This document shows, piece by piece, positions 8,387 through 17,259 of a DNA stretch of 64,000 nucleotides; position 1 is the stretch's first letter, and the number at the start of each line of letters is the position of its first letter. The translations under genes were made by a program, and so were the position numbers. The stretch lies in the NCBI GenBank assembly GCA_963787135.1, contig CAWBBW010000038.1, forward strand, positions 117,023 through 181,022. The letters run 5' to 3'. The DNA is from Roseiarcus sp963787135. Its GTDB lineage: Bacteria > Pseudomonadota > Alphaproteobacteria > Rhizobiales > Beijerinckiaceae. A model generated the notes under the pieces. That model ran no database searches. It was not told the origin of the DNA and saw nothing but the letters and a program-made list of their open reading frames with translations.

Positions 8387-10087
8387 ATGAACGCTCAACC
8401 CTGGGTCAAGTCTTATCCGCCCGGCGTGCGCACGGACGCGCCGCTGAACATCTCCCCGGTCCAAAGCGTGCTCGACACAGCCGCCAAGCGCTTCGGGACG
8501 AACCCGGCGCTCCAGTTCATGGACAGGCGCATCAGCTATTCGGAAATCGAGGCGCTCGCCAACCGCGCCGCCGCCGGCTTCCAGAAGCTCGGCGTTGGCC
8601 CAGGCGTGCATGTCGGCCTCTTTTTGCCCAACACCCCTCACTATGTGATCGCGTTCTTCGGCGTGCTGAAGGCGGGCGGAACGGTCGTCAATTATTCGCC
8701 GCTCGAGGCGCTGCGCGGGCTCGAATTCAAGGTCGAGGACAGCGAGACCGACATTCTGGTCACGCTGGACGTCGCCTCTCTTTATCCGCAGGCGGAAAAG
8801 CTTCTCGCTTCCACGCGCCTGAATACATTGATCGTCGGCGAATTCGCCGAATGGGCGCTCGCTCCAGGGCCGGTGAAAGCGCACATGTCGGCAGCGGGCA
8901 TGTTGTCCGAGGTCAAATATGGCGATCGTATCGTCCCGTTCCGCGACCTCCTCGACAATGACGGCGGCTTCGAAAACCATCCGCTCGGCGACCTGACCGA
9001 GGCGCTTGCGGTGATCCAGTATACCGGCGGTACGACCGGCTCGCCCAAGGGCGCGATGCTGACCCACGCCAATATGACCGCAGCCTGCAGCCAGTACGTC
9101 GAGATTCTGACACGCGCCGAGACGGGAGCGCTGGAGGAGGGCAAGGCGCGCATTCTTTGCGTGCTGCCGCTCTTCCACATCTATGCGCTGACCGTGATTC
9201 TGATCCTGGGATTCCGGCTCGGGGCGGAGATCGTTTTGCATCCGCGCTTCGACCCTGCGGCCGCGGCGAGGGACATCGCACTGAAGAAGATCACCTTCTT
9301 CCCCGGCGTGCCGACCATGCATGTCGCAATTCTCAATCTGCCTGGCGTCGAGACGATGGATTTTTCCTCGCTCAAATTGTGTTCTTCGGGCGGCGCGCCG
9401 TTGCATGTCGCCGTTCAGCAGAGCTTTGAAAAACTGGTCGGGCAGCAACTGGCCGAGGGGTGGGGCATGACCGAGACGTCGCCGGTCGGGACCTTCACAC
9501 CGCGCGGAGGGCCAAAGAAGCCCGGCTCCTGCGGCCTTCCCTATCCCCATCTTCAGATGAAATTGATCGATGTCGCCAACCCGGAGCGCGAGGTTGCGCT
9601 CGGCGAGCGTGGGGAAATCTGCGTCAAGGGACCGAACGTGACGAAGGGCTACTGGAAGAAGCCGGAAGAGACAAAGAACGCCATGACTGCGGACGGCTTT
9701 TTCCGCACCGGCGACGTTGCGATCATGGACGAGGACGGGTTCGTCTATATCGTCGACCGCACCAAGGACATGCTGCTCTGCGGCGGCTTCAACGTCTATC
9801 CGCGTAACATCGAGGAGGCGATCTACCAGCATCCTTCAGTCGAGGAGGTGAGCGTCATCGGCATTCCCGACGCCTATCGCGGCGAGACGCCGAAAGCCTT
9901 CGTCAAGCTGAAAGCCGGCGCGCCGCCGCTTACGCTGGAGGAATTGAAGGCGTTCCTGAAGGACCGGCTTGGCAAACACGAGATGATCGGCGCGCTCGAG
10001 TTACGCGACGAGCTGCCCAAGACCCCGGTCGGCAAGATCTCGAAGAAGGATTTGCGTGAGTACGAAGCGCGAGCCCATGCTGGATGA
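8387..10087 (+). CDS. long-chain fatty acid / dicarboxylate-CoA ligase (PimA-like)
   Basis: A 566-residue ANL-superfamily acyl-CoA synthetase that activates a carboxylic acid via acyl-AMP. The P-loop motif YTGGTTGSPKGAMLTHAN lies near residue 212, GWGMTETSP is the A5 motif, FRTGDVA lies near 438, the hinge is DRTKDMLLCGGFNVYP, and the catalytic Lys sits in GKISKKDLRE near 548. The N-terminus MNAQPWVKSYPPGVR resembles PimA-type ligases of Rhodopseudomonas. The start was set by a GAGGAG-like RBS (8378-8383) four bases upstream. Chain-length preference cannot be read from sequence. Confidence 0.92.
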   Translation: MNAQPWVKSYPPGVRTDAPLNISPVQSVLDTAAKRFGTNPALQFMDRRISYSEIEALANRAAAGFQKLGVGPGVHVGLFLPNTPHYVIAFFGVLKAGGTVVNYSPLEALRGLEFKVEDSETDILVTLDVASLYPQAEKLLASTRLNTLIVGEFAEWALAPGPVKAHMSAAGMLSEVKYGDRIVPFRDLLDNDGGFENHPLGDLTEALAVIQYTGGTTGSPKGAMLTHANMTAACSQYVEILTRAETGALEEGKARILCVLPLFHIYALTVILILGFRLGAEIVLHPRFDPAAAARDIALKKITFFPGVPTMHVAILNLPGVETMDFSSLKLCSSGGAPLHVAVQQSFEKLVGQQLAEGWGMTETSPVGTFTPRGGPKKPGSCGLPYPHLQMKLIDVANPEREVALGERGEICVKGPNVTKGYWKKPEETKNAMTADGFFRTGDVAIMDEDGFVYIVDRTKDMLLCGGFNVYPRNIEEAIYQHPSVEEVSVIGIPDAYRGETPKAFVKLKAGAPPLTLEELKAFLKDRLGKHEMIGALELRDELPKTPVGKISKKDLREYEARAHAG

Positions 10088-10217
10088 AGCTTATGGCCGC
10101 TCGCGACCGTTGCTATCCATCCAACGCCCGAACGGCGCCGCAACTCGCCTGTCAACGGCCTAAAATGCCATGCTCGCTTCCCGCGGCGGTAAGCCATTCT
10201 TCGCGAGCGATCGAGCC

Positions 10218-10622
10218 TCAACCGGCTTTTCGCTTCCTTCCCAGTCCAAGCTTCTTCGCGAGAGCCGATCGCTGGGCGGCATAGTTGGGCGCGACCATCG
10301 GATAGTCGGAAGGCAGATTCCATTTCTCGCGATATTGTTCCGGCGTCAGGCCAAGCAGCTTAAGATGCCTGCGCATCGACCTGAACCGTTTGCCGTCCTC
10401 CAGACAAATGAGATAGTCGGGCGTGACGGATTTGCGGACGGATACTGCCGGCAGCTTAACCTCGGCTTGAACCAGCACGGTGTCCGGCTTCTTTCCCAGC
10501 CGGTCGACTGCGGAATGCACCGCCAGAATTAGATCGGGCAAGTCGCTCTTCGGCAGAGGGTTGTTGGAGGTATACGCGGCTACAACTTTAGCGGCCAATT
10601 CGATTGAATCTTGTATCGCCAT
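10218..10622 (-). CDS. MucR/Ros-family zinc-finger transcriptional regulator
   Basis: A 134-residue regulator of the alphaproteobacterial Ros/MucR family, whose members control exopolysaccharide, motility, cell-cycle and symbiosis genes. The zinc-finger core is CLEDGKRFRSMRRHLK, then L-G-L-T-P-E-Q-Y-R-E-K-W-N-L-P-x-D-Y-P-M-V-A-P-N-Y, which is the family hallmark. The second zinc ligand is Asp in place of Cys, as is normal for MucR. The basic tail is KKLGLGRKRK. Targets are not visible. Confidence 0.93.
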   Translation of the reverse strand: MAIQDSIELAAKVVAAYTSNNPLPKSDLPDLILAVHSAVDRLGKKPDTVLVQAEVKLPAVSVRKSVTPDYLICLEDGKRFRSMRRHLKLLGLTPEQYREKWNLPSDYPMVAPNYAAQRSALAKKLGLGRKRKAG

Positions 10623-11086
10623 TGATTGAATCCTCCGGCAGTCGTGTGCGTCAATACCCGTCCTTACGCTGAGTCTGCAGTCTTGTCGAATATCAAGGGC
10701 CTAACGTTGAATAAACACAACCGGTTAGTGGCAGCGACCGGCCGCCAGGCGCCAAGGTGCGCGGTTAACGGCCGATAAGCGCAACGCCAACGTATTGAGC
10801 GGGTATTCGGAAAATAGTACCGCAGCGTACTCAACGTTCGGCTTTTCAATCGACACCGACTTGTCTCGACGATGACACAATCGGCAATCATGCTGCTGCG
10901 GTTATCCGGATCGCCGCGTTCGCTGCGCATTTGCGATCCAGAGAAGCGGGCGCCAAGACCAAATATCTTCGATGCCGAAGCTCTATCGATACGACGTTAA
11001 CGCCTTACTGACGGGTTCTTGATACTGCGAGAATCGCGAGACAAGGCAGTTAGAGCCTCTACGTCGGACAGTTTGAAGGTTCCGTT
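10623..11086. other. intergenic region, 464 bases, no supported gene
   Basis: This gap lies upstream of both the minus-strand mucR-like gene and the plus-strand gene at 11087. A minus-strand open frame at 10664-10930 has no RBS or family resemblance. The base composition is more AT-rich than in the flanking genes, as expected for a two-way control region. I see no clear hairpin or RNA gene. Confidence 0.4.
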
Positions 11087-11506
11087 ATGAGCCAAGTATC
11101 CATTGCGGTCCTTTCATCGTCGGAATTCGAGAAGGCGCGCCGGCAGATATCCGGTCTGTCTCGCCACGCCACTTATGACGATTGGCTTGATCAACGCTAC
11201 GGCCGGTTCATGGGATTGTCGCTCGGCGGCGAGGACGCAGAACTGGTGATGATCGGCCTTCGGGATTGTCTGAACTGGTGCCGGGCTCGCAATATTCGCG
11301 CAAGCGAAGCGGCGCTCGATGCCTACGCCTTCGACGTTGCGCGTTTGCAGGCCGCGGTCGGCCGCGTCGGCGCCGTTCAGGCGGGACTCGGGGCTTCCGC
11401 CCCCGAACCGGTCAAACACAGCGCGCGCGCCGGAGGTGAACGCATGTCCTGCGAAAGGTCTCGAGCCTCAAACAGGGCGGTCCGTTCGGCTGCGGTGGAT
11501 TTGTAA
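11087..11506 (+). CDS. conserved hypothetical protein, alphaproteobacterial YDDWLD family
   Basis: A 139-residue protein. The first 85 residues (SEFEKARRQISGLSRHATYD, then DWLDQRYGRFMGLSLGG, ending SEAALDAYAFDVARLQ) resemble short conserved hypothetical proteins I recall from Hyphomicrobiales, built around a YDDWLD segment and a C-terminal ALDAFA helix. The last 50 residues are low-complexity and overlap the convergent FeeM-like gene by 130 bases, so the true protein may be shorter. No function is known to me. Confidence 0.65.
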   Translation: MSQVSIAVLSSSEFEKARRQISGLSRHATYDDWLDQRYGRFMGLSLGGEDAELVMIGLRDCLNWCRARNIRASEAALDAYAFDVARLQAAVGRVGAVQAGLGASAPEPVKHSARAGGERMSCERSRASNRAVRSAAVDL

Positions 11507-12136
11507 AACGGATAGCGCGCCTCGATGGCGCTTCGCACAACGCGGTAGTCAGCCCCCATACATGCGAGCCTAGCGGTCAAACCGGGATAGTCGCGCGGCT
11601 TGCACCACAGCTCCGCGCCGAACGCGCGCTTGTAAAAGGCGATGTGTTCCTCTCGCGGGGTCGCAACGGCGAAATCGGCCTCGAGGTGCTGCGCGGCCAT
11701 GAAGCCGGGACGCATGACGATATATGGCAGTTCCGGAATGAACCCTCGACAATGAAATTTTGGCGGCAAGGCGGGTGAATTCGACGATCTTTTGTCGCCG
11801 GCGCAGTCGAGGCGCCAAAATATCGCTGAAAGCCTGCAGGCCCGGAAGAACCGCGTTCTCGTCGGCCGCAAAATTCACTCTGACCGTGCCAGCAAGTTCG
11901 CCATCGACGAAACTCAGGGTGGTCCAGGCCATGGGATCGTCATCGTAGAGCGGATCATAGAGCGTGTCGTTGAGGCGCGGCTTGAGGAAGCCGATCCTCC
12001 GGTAGGCGTCATAACGCAGCCGAAACGCTGCCTCGCGCTCAGACGGGTTGCTTGCAACCCGATGTTCAACCCTTTCCAGAAGTTTGAAAACGTGGTCGGA
12101 AAAGGTGGCTGGCGCGCTGCTGATTGCCGCTCCCAT
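11377..12136 (-). pseudogene. N-acyl amino acid synthase FeeM-like protein, frame broken near 11760
   Basis: The N-terminal half (MGAAISSAPATFSD, then FRLRYDAYRRIGFLKPR and DPMAWTTLSFVDGELAGTVR) matches the FeeM-type GNAT-fold N-acyl amino acid synthases, which join acyl-ACP to an amino acid. The second half (PELPYIVMRPGFMAAQHLEA, then EEHIAFYKRAFGAELW) is in the next frame. The switch lies at a CAAAATTT run near 11757-11763, and removing one A restores continuity. It could be a sequencing insertion or a real null allele. It lies divergent from the GGDEF-EAL gene and convergent with 11087-11506. Confidence 0.75.
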
Positions 12137-12393
12137 AAAAACTTTCCCCAGCTTACCCCTAATAACAAGTTAACAAATTGTCGCCCGAAGTAAACAGACG
12201 ACACATGATTTTGCGCCGCGGCCCGCCGATATCGTCGATTCCTGCACCCGCGGCGGCCGCGTTCACTATCCAACATAATCTCGCCATATTCCAGACCCTC
12301 AGGCGACTCCCCGCCATGTCACGGGAAGTTAAGGGACTTTTTAGTCCTCGAGACCGAGAATGAGGGCGATCTCGTACCACCTCGGCAGCTTGT

Positions 12394-14703
12394 ATGGCGG
12401 ACGCGCGACGGAGCGACACTTCAACGCCGACCGACCAATTGCCGGACGAGATCTATATCGCCTTCGTCGACGGTCTTCTGTCGGACGTGGTCCCGGTGGT
12501 TTTGTTTTCCGCGATCGCGGTCACCTTCGGCGAAATTGCCGGCGCGATCGCAGCCCGGCAGCCCATCCTCTTCTACGCCGCCGCCTCGCAGCTCTTGATC
12601 GCGGCGCTTCGGCTCTATTTTGTCGGGCGCCATGCGCGGTGCGTGCCGAGCGCCACCGTCGAAATCGCGCGCAAGCAGGAACGCATCTTCTCGTTCGGCG
12701 CGCTCCTCAGTCTGCTCGGCCTTTCGCTGTGGACTCTGCTGGCGTTCTCCGTAACCGACAACAGCTTCGCCCAGTTTATCGGCGTATCGATGACGATCAC
12801 CTACGCCTTCAGCTTGATGTCGCGCAGCTACGCCATCTTCCGCGGCGTCAACATGCAGCTCGTCGTGGCGTTTGTTCCGCTGAGCGTGGCGATGGTCGTC
12901 GCGGGCGGATGGTATCCGGTGGGAATTGTCGTCGGCATTGTACCGCTCGTTCTCTACATGAAGGGCTCGTCGCAGCGTCTGAGGGCCAATTTCAACGAAG
13001 TTATCGCCGCGCAGCAGCGGGCGGCGACGCTGGCTGCGCGACTGGACACCGCGCTCAACAACATGTCGCATGGTCTTTGCATGCTCGACGGGAGCGGCCG
13101 CCTGATCCTGATGAACGATCAGGCGCTCCGAATCTTCGGAGTGGGCCCGGACGTCGCTCTCGTCGGCGCCCATGTGAACTCGATCCTCAGGGGCCTCGTC
13201 CATGGCAACATCATCGCGCCCTCGCAACATGCCCTCCTCGCGCACGCGCTGCTCGACGGCGATGCCGGGGCGGACGTCATGGTTCCGTTCGAGACGCGCG
13301 ACGGACGCGCCTTCGAAGTCACTATCCACCGGATGAAGGACGAGGGATCGGTCGTCGTCATCCAGGACGTCACCGAGCGACGCAATGCGCAGCTCGAGAT
13401 CAATCGCATGGCGCGTTTTGACGCGGTGACCGACCTGCCCAATCGCCGCAGCTTCGAGGACGAGCTCGCCAGGGCCCTGCGTCCCAATCGCGATCTTGTC
13501 AGCGGCATGACCGTGATGTTTCTCGATCTCGACGACTTCAAGCAGGTCAACGACAGCCTCGGCCATCGCACGGGCGACAAACTCCTGACGGAAATCGCGC
13601 GGAGGCTCCGCGCCATCATGGGTCCGCGCGATCTCGTGGCGCGGTGGGGCGGAGACGAATTTGTCATCCTGCACCACAACGGCGAGGGCCGGCCGGTGAC
13701 TCCGGCGATCGCCAGGCGCATCATCGAAGAAGTGAGCCGCCCCGTGGTCATCGACGGCAGCGAGGTCGTGGTTGGCGCCAGCATCGGCAGCGCCACGGCC
13801 CCCGACGACGGCGTCACGCCAGACGCCCTGCTGTCGAATGCGGATATCGCGCTCTATGCGGCGAAAGCGGACGGGCGGCGAGGATGGCGCGCCTTCGAAA
13901 AGGCGATGGACACAAAAATCCAGGTTCGCCGGCTCATCGAGCTGGAGTTGAGAGCCGCCGTGGCCAATGACGCGATCGACGTCCACTTCCAGCCGATCGT
14001 CGATGTCAAGACGCGCCGGATCGTCGCATTCGAGGCGCTTGCGCGCTGGCGCCATCCCGTGCGCGGGCCCGTTTCGCCAGCCGAATTCATACCCATCGTC
14101 GAGGAGATCGGCCTTATGGAGGAATTGGGCGCGGGCGTGCTGCGCCGCGCCTGCGCTGCCTGCGCCTCGTGGCCCGACGACATCACCGTTTCGGTCAACC
14201 TCTCCCCATCGCAGTTTCGCAACGGCAATATCGAGAAGGCGATCGCCGAGGCGCTTCAGAGCGCCGATCTTGCGCCCGAACGCCTCGACATCGAGATCAC
14301 CGAGTCGACGCTGCTCGACAATCGCCGCGACGTGCGCGGCACGCTCGACGCCCTGCGCAGCCGGGGCTTGCGCGTTTCGCTCGACGACTTCGGCACCGGC
14401 TATTCCAGCCTGAGCTATCTCCTCAGCTTCCCGCTCGACCGCATCAAGATCGACCGCTCCTTCACCATCGGCCTCGGCATTCAGGAGCGCGCGTCGATTC
14501 TGGTGGAGAGCGTCGCGGCGATGAGCCGCAAGCTCGGCATGACGGTGCTGATCGAAGGCGTCGAGACAGAAAGGCAGATGCGAATCATCGAGGCGCTCGG
14601 AACCATCGCCGAGGTGCAGGGCTTCCTGTTCAGTCCCCCGGTTCCCCAGTCGGCCGTCCCGGTCCTGCTCGGCCGCGGAAGCGGCAAGAAGGCCGCTGCC
14701 TGA
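12394..14703 (+). CDS. membrane-bound PAS-GGDEF-EAL cyclic-di-GMP turnover protein
   Basis: A 769-residue protein with about five to six N-terminal membrane helices (to residue about 195) and a PAS-like domain (TALNNMSHGLCMLDGSGRL onward, about 225-330). A diguanylate cyclase domain carries LDLDDFKQVND and RWGGDEF. The phosphodiesterase domain carries FEALARWRHP, NLSPSQF, DDFGTGYSSLSYL, IKIDRSF and EGVET. Both catalytic motifs are intact. The product-inhibition site normally three residues before the Asp upstream of GGDEF is Gly (GPRD), so RxxD is absent. Net activity cannot be predicted. Confidence 0.95.
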   Translation: MADARRSDTSTPTDQLPDEIYIAFVDGLLSDVVPVVLFSAIAVTFGEIAGAIAARQPILFYAAASQLLIAALRLYFVGRHARCVPSATVEIARKQERIFSFGALLSLLGLSLWTLLAFSVTDNSFAQFIGVSMTITYAFSLMSRSYAIFRGVNMQLVVAFVPLSVAMVVAGGWYPVGIVVGIVPLVLYMKGSSQRLRANFNEVIAAQQRAATLAARLDTALNNMSHGLCMLDGSGRLILMNDQALRIFGVGPDVALVGAHVNSILRGLVHGNIIAPSQHALLAHALLDGDAGADVMVPFETRDGRAFEVTIHRMKDEGSVVVIQDVTERRNAQLEINRMARFDAVTDLPNRRSFEDELARALRPNRDLVSGMTVMFLDLDDFKQVNDSLGHRTGDKLLTEIARRLRAIMGPRDLVARWGGDEFVILHHNGEGRPVTPAIARRIIEEVSRPVVIDGSEVVVGASIGSATAPDDGVTPDALLSNADIALYAAKADGRRGWRAFEKAMDTKIQVRRLIELELRAAVANDAIDVHFQPIVDVKTRRIVAFEALARWRHPVRGPVSPAEFIPIVEEIGLMEELGAGVLRRACAACASWPDDITVSVNLSPSQFRNGNIEKAIAEALQSADLAPERLDIEITESTLLDNRRDVRGTLDALRSRGLRVSLDDFGTGYSSLSYLLSFPLDRIKIDRSFTIGLGIQERASILVESVAAMSRKLGMTVLIEGVETERQMRIIEALGTIAEVQGFLFSPPVPQSAVPVLLGRGSGKKAAA

Positions 14704-14707
14704 CGAC

Positions 14708-15358
14708 TTATCCGCCCTTGAGCGCGCCGATCAGCAACAACGCATCGGGCGAATCCCAATTGGCGGCGCCGGCGACGACGCCCATCTCGCAGCCGTCCCT
14801 GTCGATCAGCATCGTCACCGGAAGGCCCAGCGCCTTGCCGTTCTGGCGCAGGGTCTCGAACGCATCGCCGCTTGGATCGGCGTAGCGGGTAAGCGATTTG
14901 ACGCCGATCCCGTCGAGGAACGGTCCGCGGCGCTCGAGCCTCGCGGTGTCGACGTTGACCGCCACGACCTCGAAACCCTTGTCGCCAGCCTGAGCCTGAA
15001 GGCGGTCCAGCGCCGGCATTTCGGCGCGGCAGGGCACGCACCATGTCGCCCAGAGGTTGAGCAGCACCGCCCGGCCGCGAAAATCGGCGACGCTCGTCTT
15101 GCTGCCGTCCTCGCGTTCGAAGACGAGCGGGATCGCCAGCCGCGGCATGGACGGGACCGCGAGCGCGGCGACTTCGCCCTTCGCGAGGGGCGCGAGTTTC
15201 GCCGCAAGCGCCTTCGAGGCGGCCGGACAGGCCTCCGCCACCTTGCCGGGCGGCTCCGCTGTCCCGTATAGGACGGCCGCTACGACGACGGCCGCGAGCG
15301 CGGCGAGCGCGACGGCCAGGAGAAGCCGACGGCGCGGCGCATTTTCGGTCTTCACCAT
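14708..15358 (-). CDS. TlpA-family thiol:disulfide reductase, membrane-anchored
   Basis: A 216-residue periplasmic thioredoxin-like protein. One N-terminal signal anchor (RRRLLLAVALAALAAVVVAA) is followed by the TlpA fold, with LLNLWATWCVPCRAEMP (active-site CVPC, residues about 107-110) and the cis-Pro region ALGLPVTMLIDRDG. TlpA proteins reduce copper-binding partners during cytochrome oxidase assembly or supply reductant in cytochrome c maturation. The start (MVKTEN) leaves a 27-base divergent gap to argH. The very long open frame continuing upstream is only the shadow of argH. Confidence 0.88.
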   Translation of the reverse strand: MVKTENAPRRRLLLAVALAALAAVVVAAVLYGTAEPPGKVAEACPAASKALAAKLAPLAKGEVAALAVPSMPRLAIPLVFEREDGSKTSVADFRGRAVLLNLWATWCVPCRAEMPALDRLQAQAGDKGFEVVAVNVDTARLERRGPFLDGIGVKSLTRYADPSGDAFETLRQNGKALGLPVTMLIDRDGCEMGVVAGAANWDSPDALLLIGALKGG

Positions 15359-15385
15359 TCTCGAACCATCCAGGGCGACAACCCG

Positions 15386-16780
15386 ATGAGCAACGCGATG
15401 TGGGGCGGCCGGTTTGCCGCCGGCCCGGCCGAGATCATGGAGACGATCAACGCCTCGATCGACTTCGACCGCAAGCTCGCCGCCCAGGACATCGCGGGGT
15501 CCCAGGCGCATCTCGCGATGCTTAAGCGCCAGGGCCTCATCGACGCCGCAGACGCAGACGCCATCGCCAAGGCTCTCTCCCAAGTCAAGGGCGAAATCGA
15601 GGCGGGCACGTTCTCGTTCTCGCGCGCGCTGGAAGACATCCATATGAACGTCGAGGCCCGGCTCGCCGAGATTGTCGGCCCCGCCGCGGGGCGGCTGCAC
15701 ACCGCACGCTCGCGCAACGATCAGGTCGCGCTCGACCTCAGGCTTTGGGTGCGCGACACGATCGACGCGCTGATCCTTCAGATCATCGGCCTGCAGCGGG
15801 CGTTGGCCGCGCGCGCTCTCGACTGCGCCGGCATGGTGATGCCAGGCTTCACCCATCTGCAGTCGGCGCAGCCCGTCACCTTCGGCCACCATCTCCTGGC
15901 TTACGTCGAGATGCTGGCGCGCGACGCGGGGCGTTTCCGGGACGCTCGCAAGCGCCTCAACGAATGCCCGCTCGGCGCGGCGGCGCTCGCCGGAACATCC
16001 TTTCCGATCGACCGGGAAATGACGGCCAACGCGCTCGGCTTCGACCGGCCGACGGCCAACTCGCTCGACAGCGTCGCCGACCGCGACTTCGCGCTCGAGG
16101 CGCTCGCCGCCGCGGCGATCGCCGCGACCCATCTCTCGCGCTTCGCCGAAGAGATCGTGCTGTGGACGACGCCGCAGTTCGGATTCGTGCGGCTCTCCGA
16201 CGCCTTCTCGACGGGATCGTCGATCATGCCGCAGAAGCGCAATCCCGATGCGGCCGAGCTCGTGCGCGGCAAGGCCGGCCGCGTCGCGGGCGCGCTCATC
16301 GGGCTCCTCATCGTGATGAAGGGTCTGCCGCTCGCCTATTCGAAGGACATGCAGGAGGACAAGGAGGGCCTCTTCGACGCGCTCGAGACGCTCTCGCTCT
16401 CGCTCGCCGCGATGACCGGCATGGTCGAGGACCTGACGCCCGATCCGAAGCGCATGAAGGCGGCGGCGGGCGCGGGCTACGCCACCGCGACCGATCTCGC
16501 CGACTGGCTCGTCCGGGCGCTCAAAGTCCCGTTCCGCGAGGCCCACCACGCGACCGGGCGCATCGTCGCGCTCGCCGCCGCGCGAGGCGTGCCGCTCGAG
16601 AAGCTCACGCTCGAGGAGATGCGGAGCGTCGAGCCGCGCATCACCGAAGACGCCTTCGGCGTGCTCGGGGTCGAGCGCTCGGTCAAAAGCCGCACCTCCT
16701 ACGGCGGGACAGCGCCGGCCAATGTGCGGCGGCAGGCGAAGGCGTGGCTCAAGCGGCTCGGAGAGCCGAAGGCCGGTTGA
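15386..16780 (+). CDS. argH: argininosuccinate lyase
   Basis: A 464-residue enzyme of the fumarase/aspartase superfamily that cleaves argininosuccinate to arginine and fumarate in arginine biosynthesis. MWGGRFAAGPAEIMETINAS is the typical ArgH N-terminus. HTARSRNDQVALDLRLWVRD and the signature GSSIMPQKRNPDAAELVRGK (residues about 277-296) hold the substrate-binding and catalytic Ser regions. Length is standard. The divergent neighbour is a TlpA-like protein, which in many alphaproteobacteria also sits next to argH. Confidence 0.97.
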   Translation: MSNAMWGGRFAAGPAEIMETINASIDFDRKLAAQDIAGSQAHLAMLKRQGLIDAADADAIAKALSQVKGEIEAGTFSFSRALEDIHMNVEARLAEIVGPAAGRLHTARSRNDQVALDLRLWVRDTIDALILQIIGLQRALAARALDCAGMVMPGFTHLQSAQPVTFGHHLLAYVEMLARDAGRFRDARKRLNECPLGAAALAGTSFPIDREMTANALGFDRPTANSLDSVADRDFALEALAAAAIAATHLSRFAEEIVLWTTPQFGFVRLSDAFSTGSSIMPQKRNPDAAELVRGKAGRVAGALIGLLIVMKGLPLAYSKDMQEDKEGLFDALETLSLSLAAMTGMVEDLTPDPKRMKAAAGAGYATATDLADWLVRALKVPFREAHHATGRIVALAAARGVPLEKLTLEEMRSVEPRITEDAFGVLGVERSVKSRTSYGGTAPANVRRQAKAWLKRLGEPKAG

Positions 16781-16906
16781 GCGGGCCCGCCGGCCTGTTT
16801 TGGCGCGCTGCACGTTTGGCAGCGGTGAAGCGTTTTCAAAGGGTTAGGCGCCAAAAACTGTCGCGTTTGTCGCTTCTTCGGCTCGCCCGGCGGGCCGGGC
16901 CGGGAG

Positions 16907-17010
16907 GCAAGAAATTGAAAGCCCGGCGCAAGGAATTGAAAGTCAAGGCGCAAGGAAATGAAAATCGGGCGCGAGGAAACGAAAGTCCGGCACAAGGAAA
17001 TGAAAATATA
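16907..17010 (+). repeat. five imperfect 21-bp tandem repeats downstream of argH
   Basis: Cores of the form C-A-A-G-G-A-A-A-T-G-A-A-A begin at 16908, 16929, 16951, 16972 and 16993, that is, at spacings of 21, 22, 21 and 21. Positions 16781-17259 otherwise contain no supported gene. Translated on the plus strand the array reads as seven-residue units (ARRKELK, AQGNENR, ARGNESP, AQGNENI), and on the minus strand as FISLCRT/FVSSRP-like units. No start signal supports expression of either. It may be a decayed coding repeat or a transcribed non-coding array. Confidence 0.7.
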
Positions 17011-17259
17011 GCCGCTCGACTTTTCAATCGGCTTAAGGCCAAATCCGTCATGCTCACGGCGGTTAACCTTAACTTTTTGCGGACTGCAGCTGTGGAAGGA
17101 GGCGCCGTTCGATCTCATGAAGAGCACGATAGCACAGAATTCTGATTTACGGAAGCAATTGTCGACCATCGGCATCGGCGGGGCGTCGCCGGGCTATTGG
17201 CGTGAATCGGGTTGCCCGGCCGATTGCATGTTCGCCCCGGTAAACCCTATCGTGGCAAG

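Noticed and set aside
8330..9832. A 500-codon minus-strand open frame opposite the acyl-CoA ligase
   Set aside because: Same antisense artefact; the ligase motifs are complete on the plus strand.
10664..10930. An 88-codon minus-strand open frame upstream of the MucR-like gene
   Set aside because: No RBS, no domain-like pattern, and it sits in an AT-richer control region.
14708..16813. A 701-codon minus-strand open frame across argH
   Set aside because: Only its last 216 codons (TlpA-like) are family-like; the rest is the Arg/Glu-rich shadow of argH in high-GC DNA.
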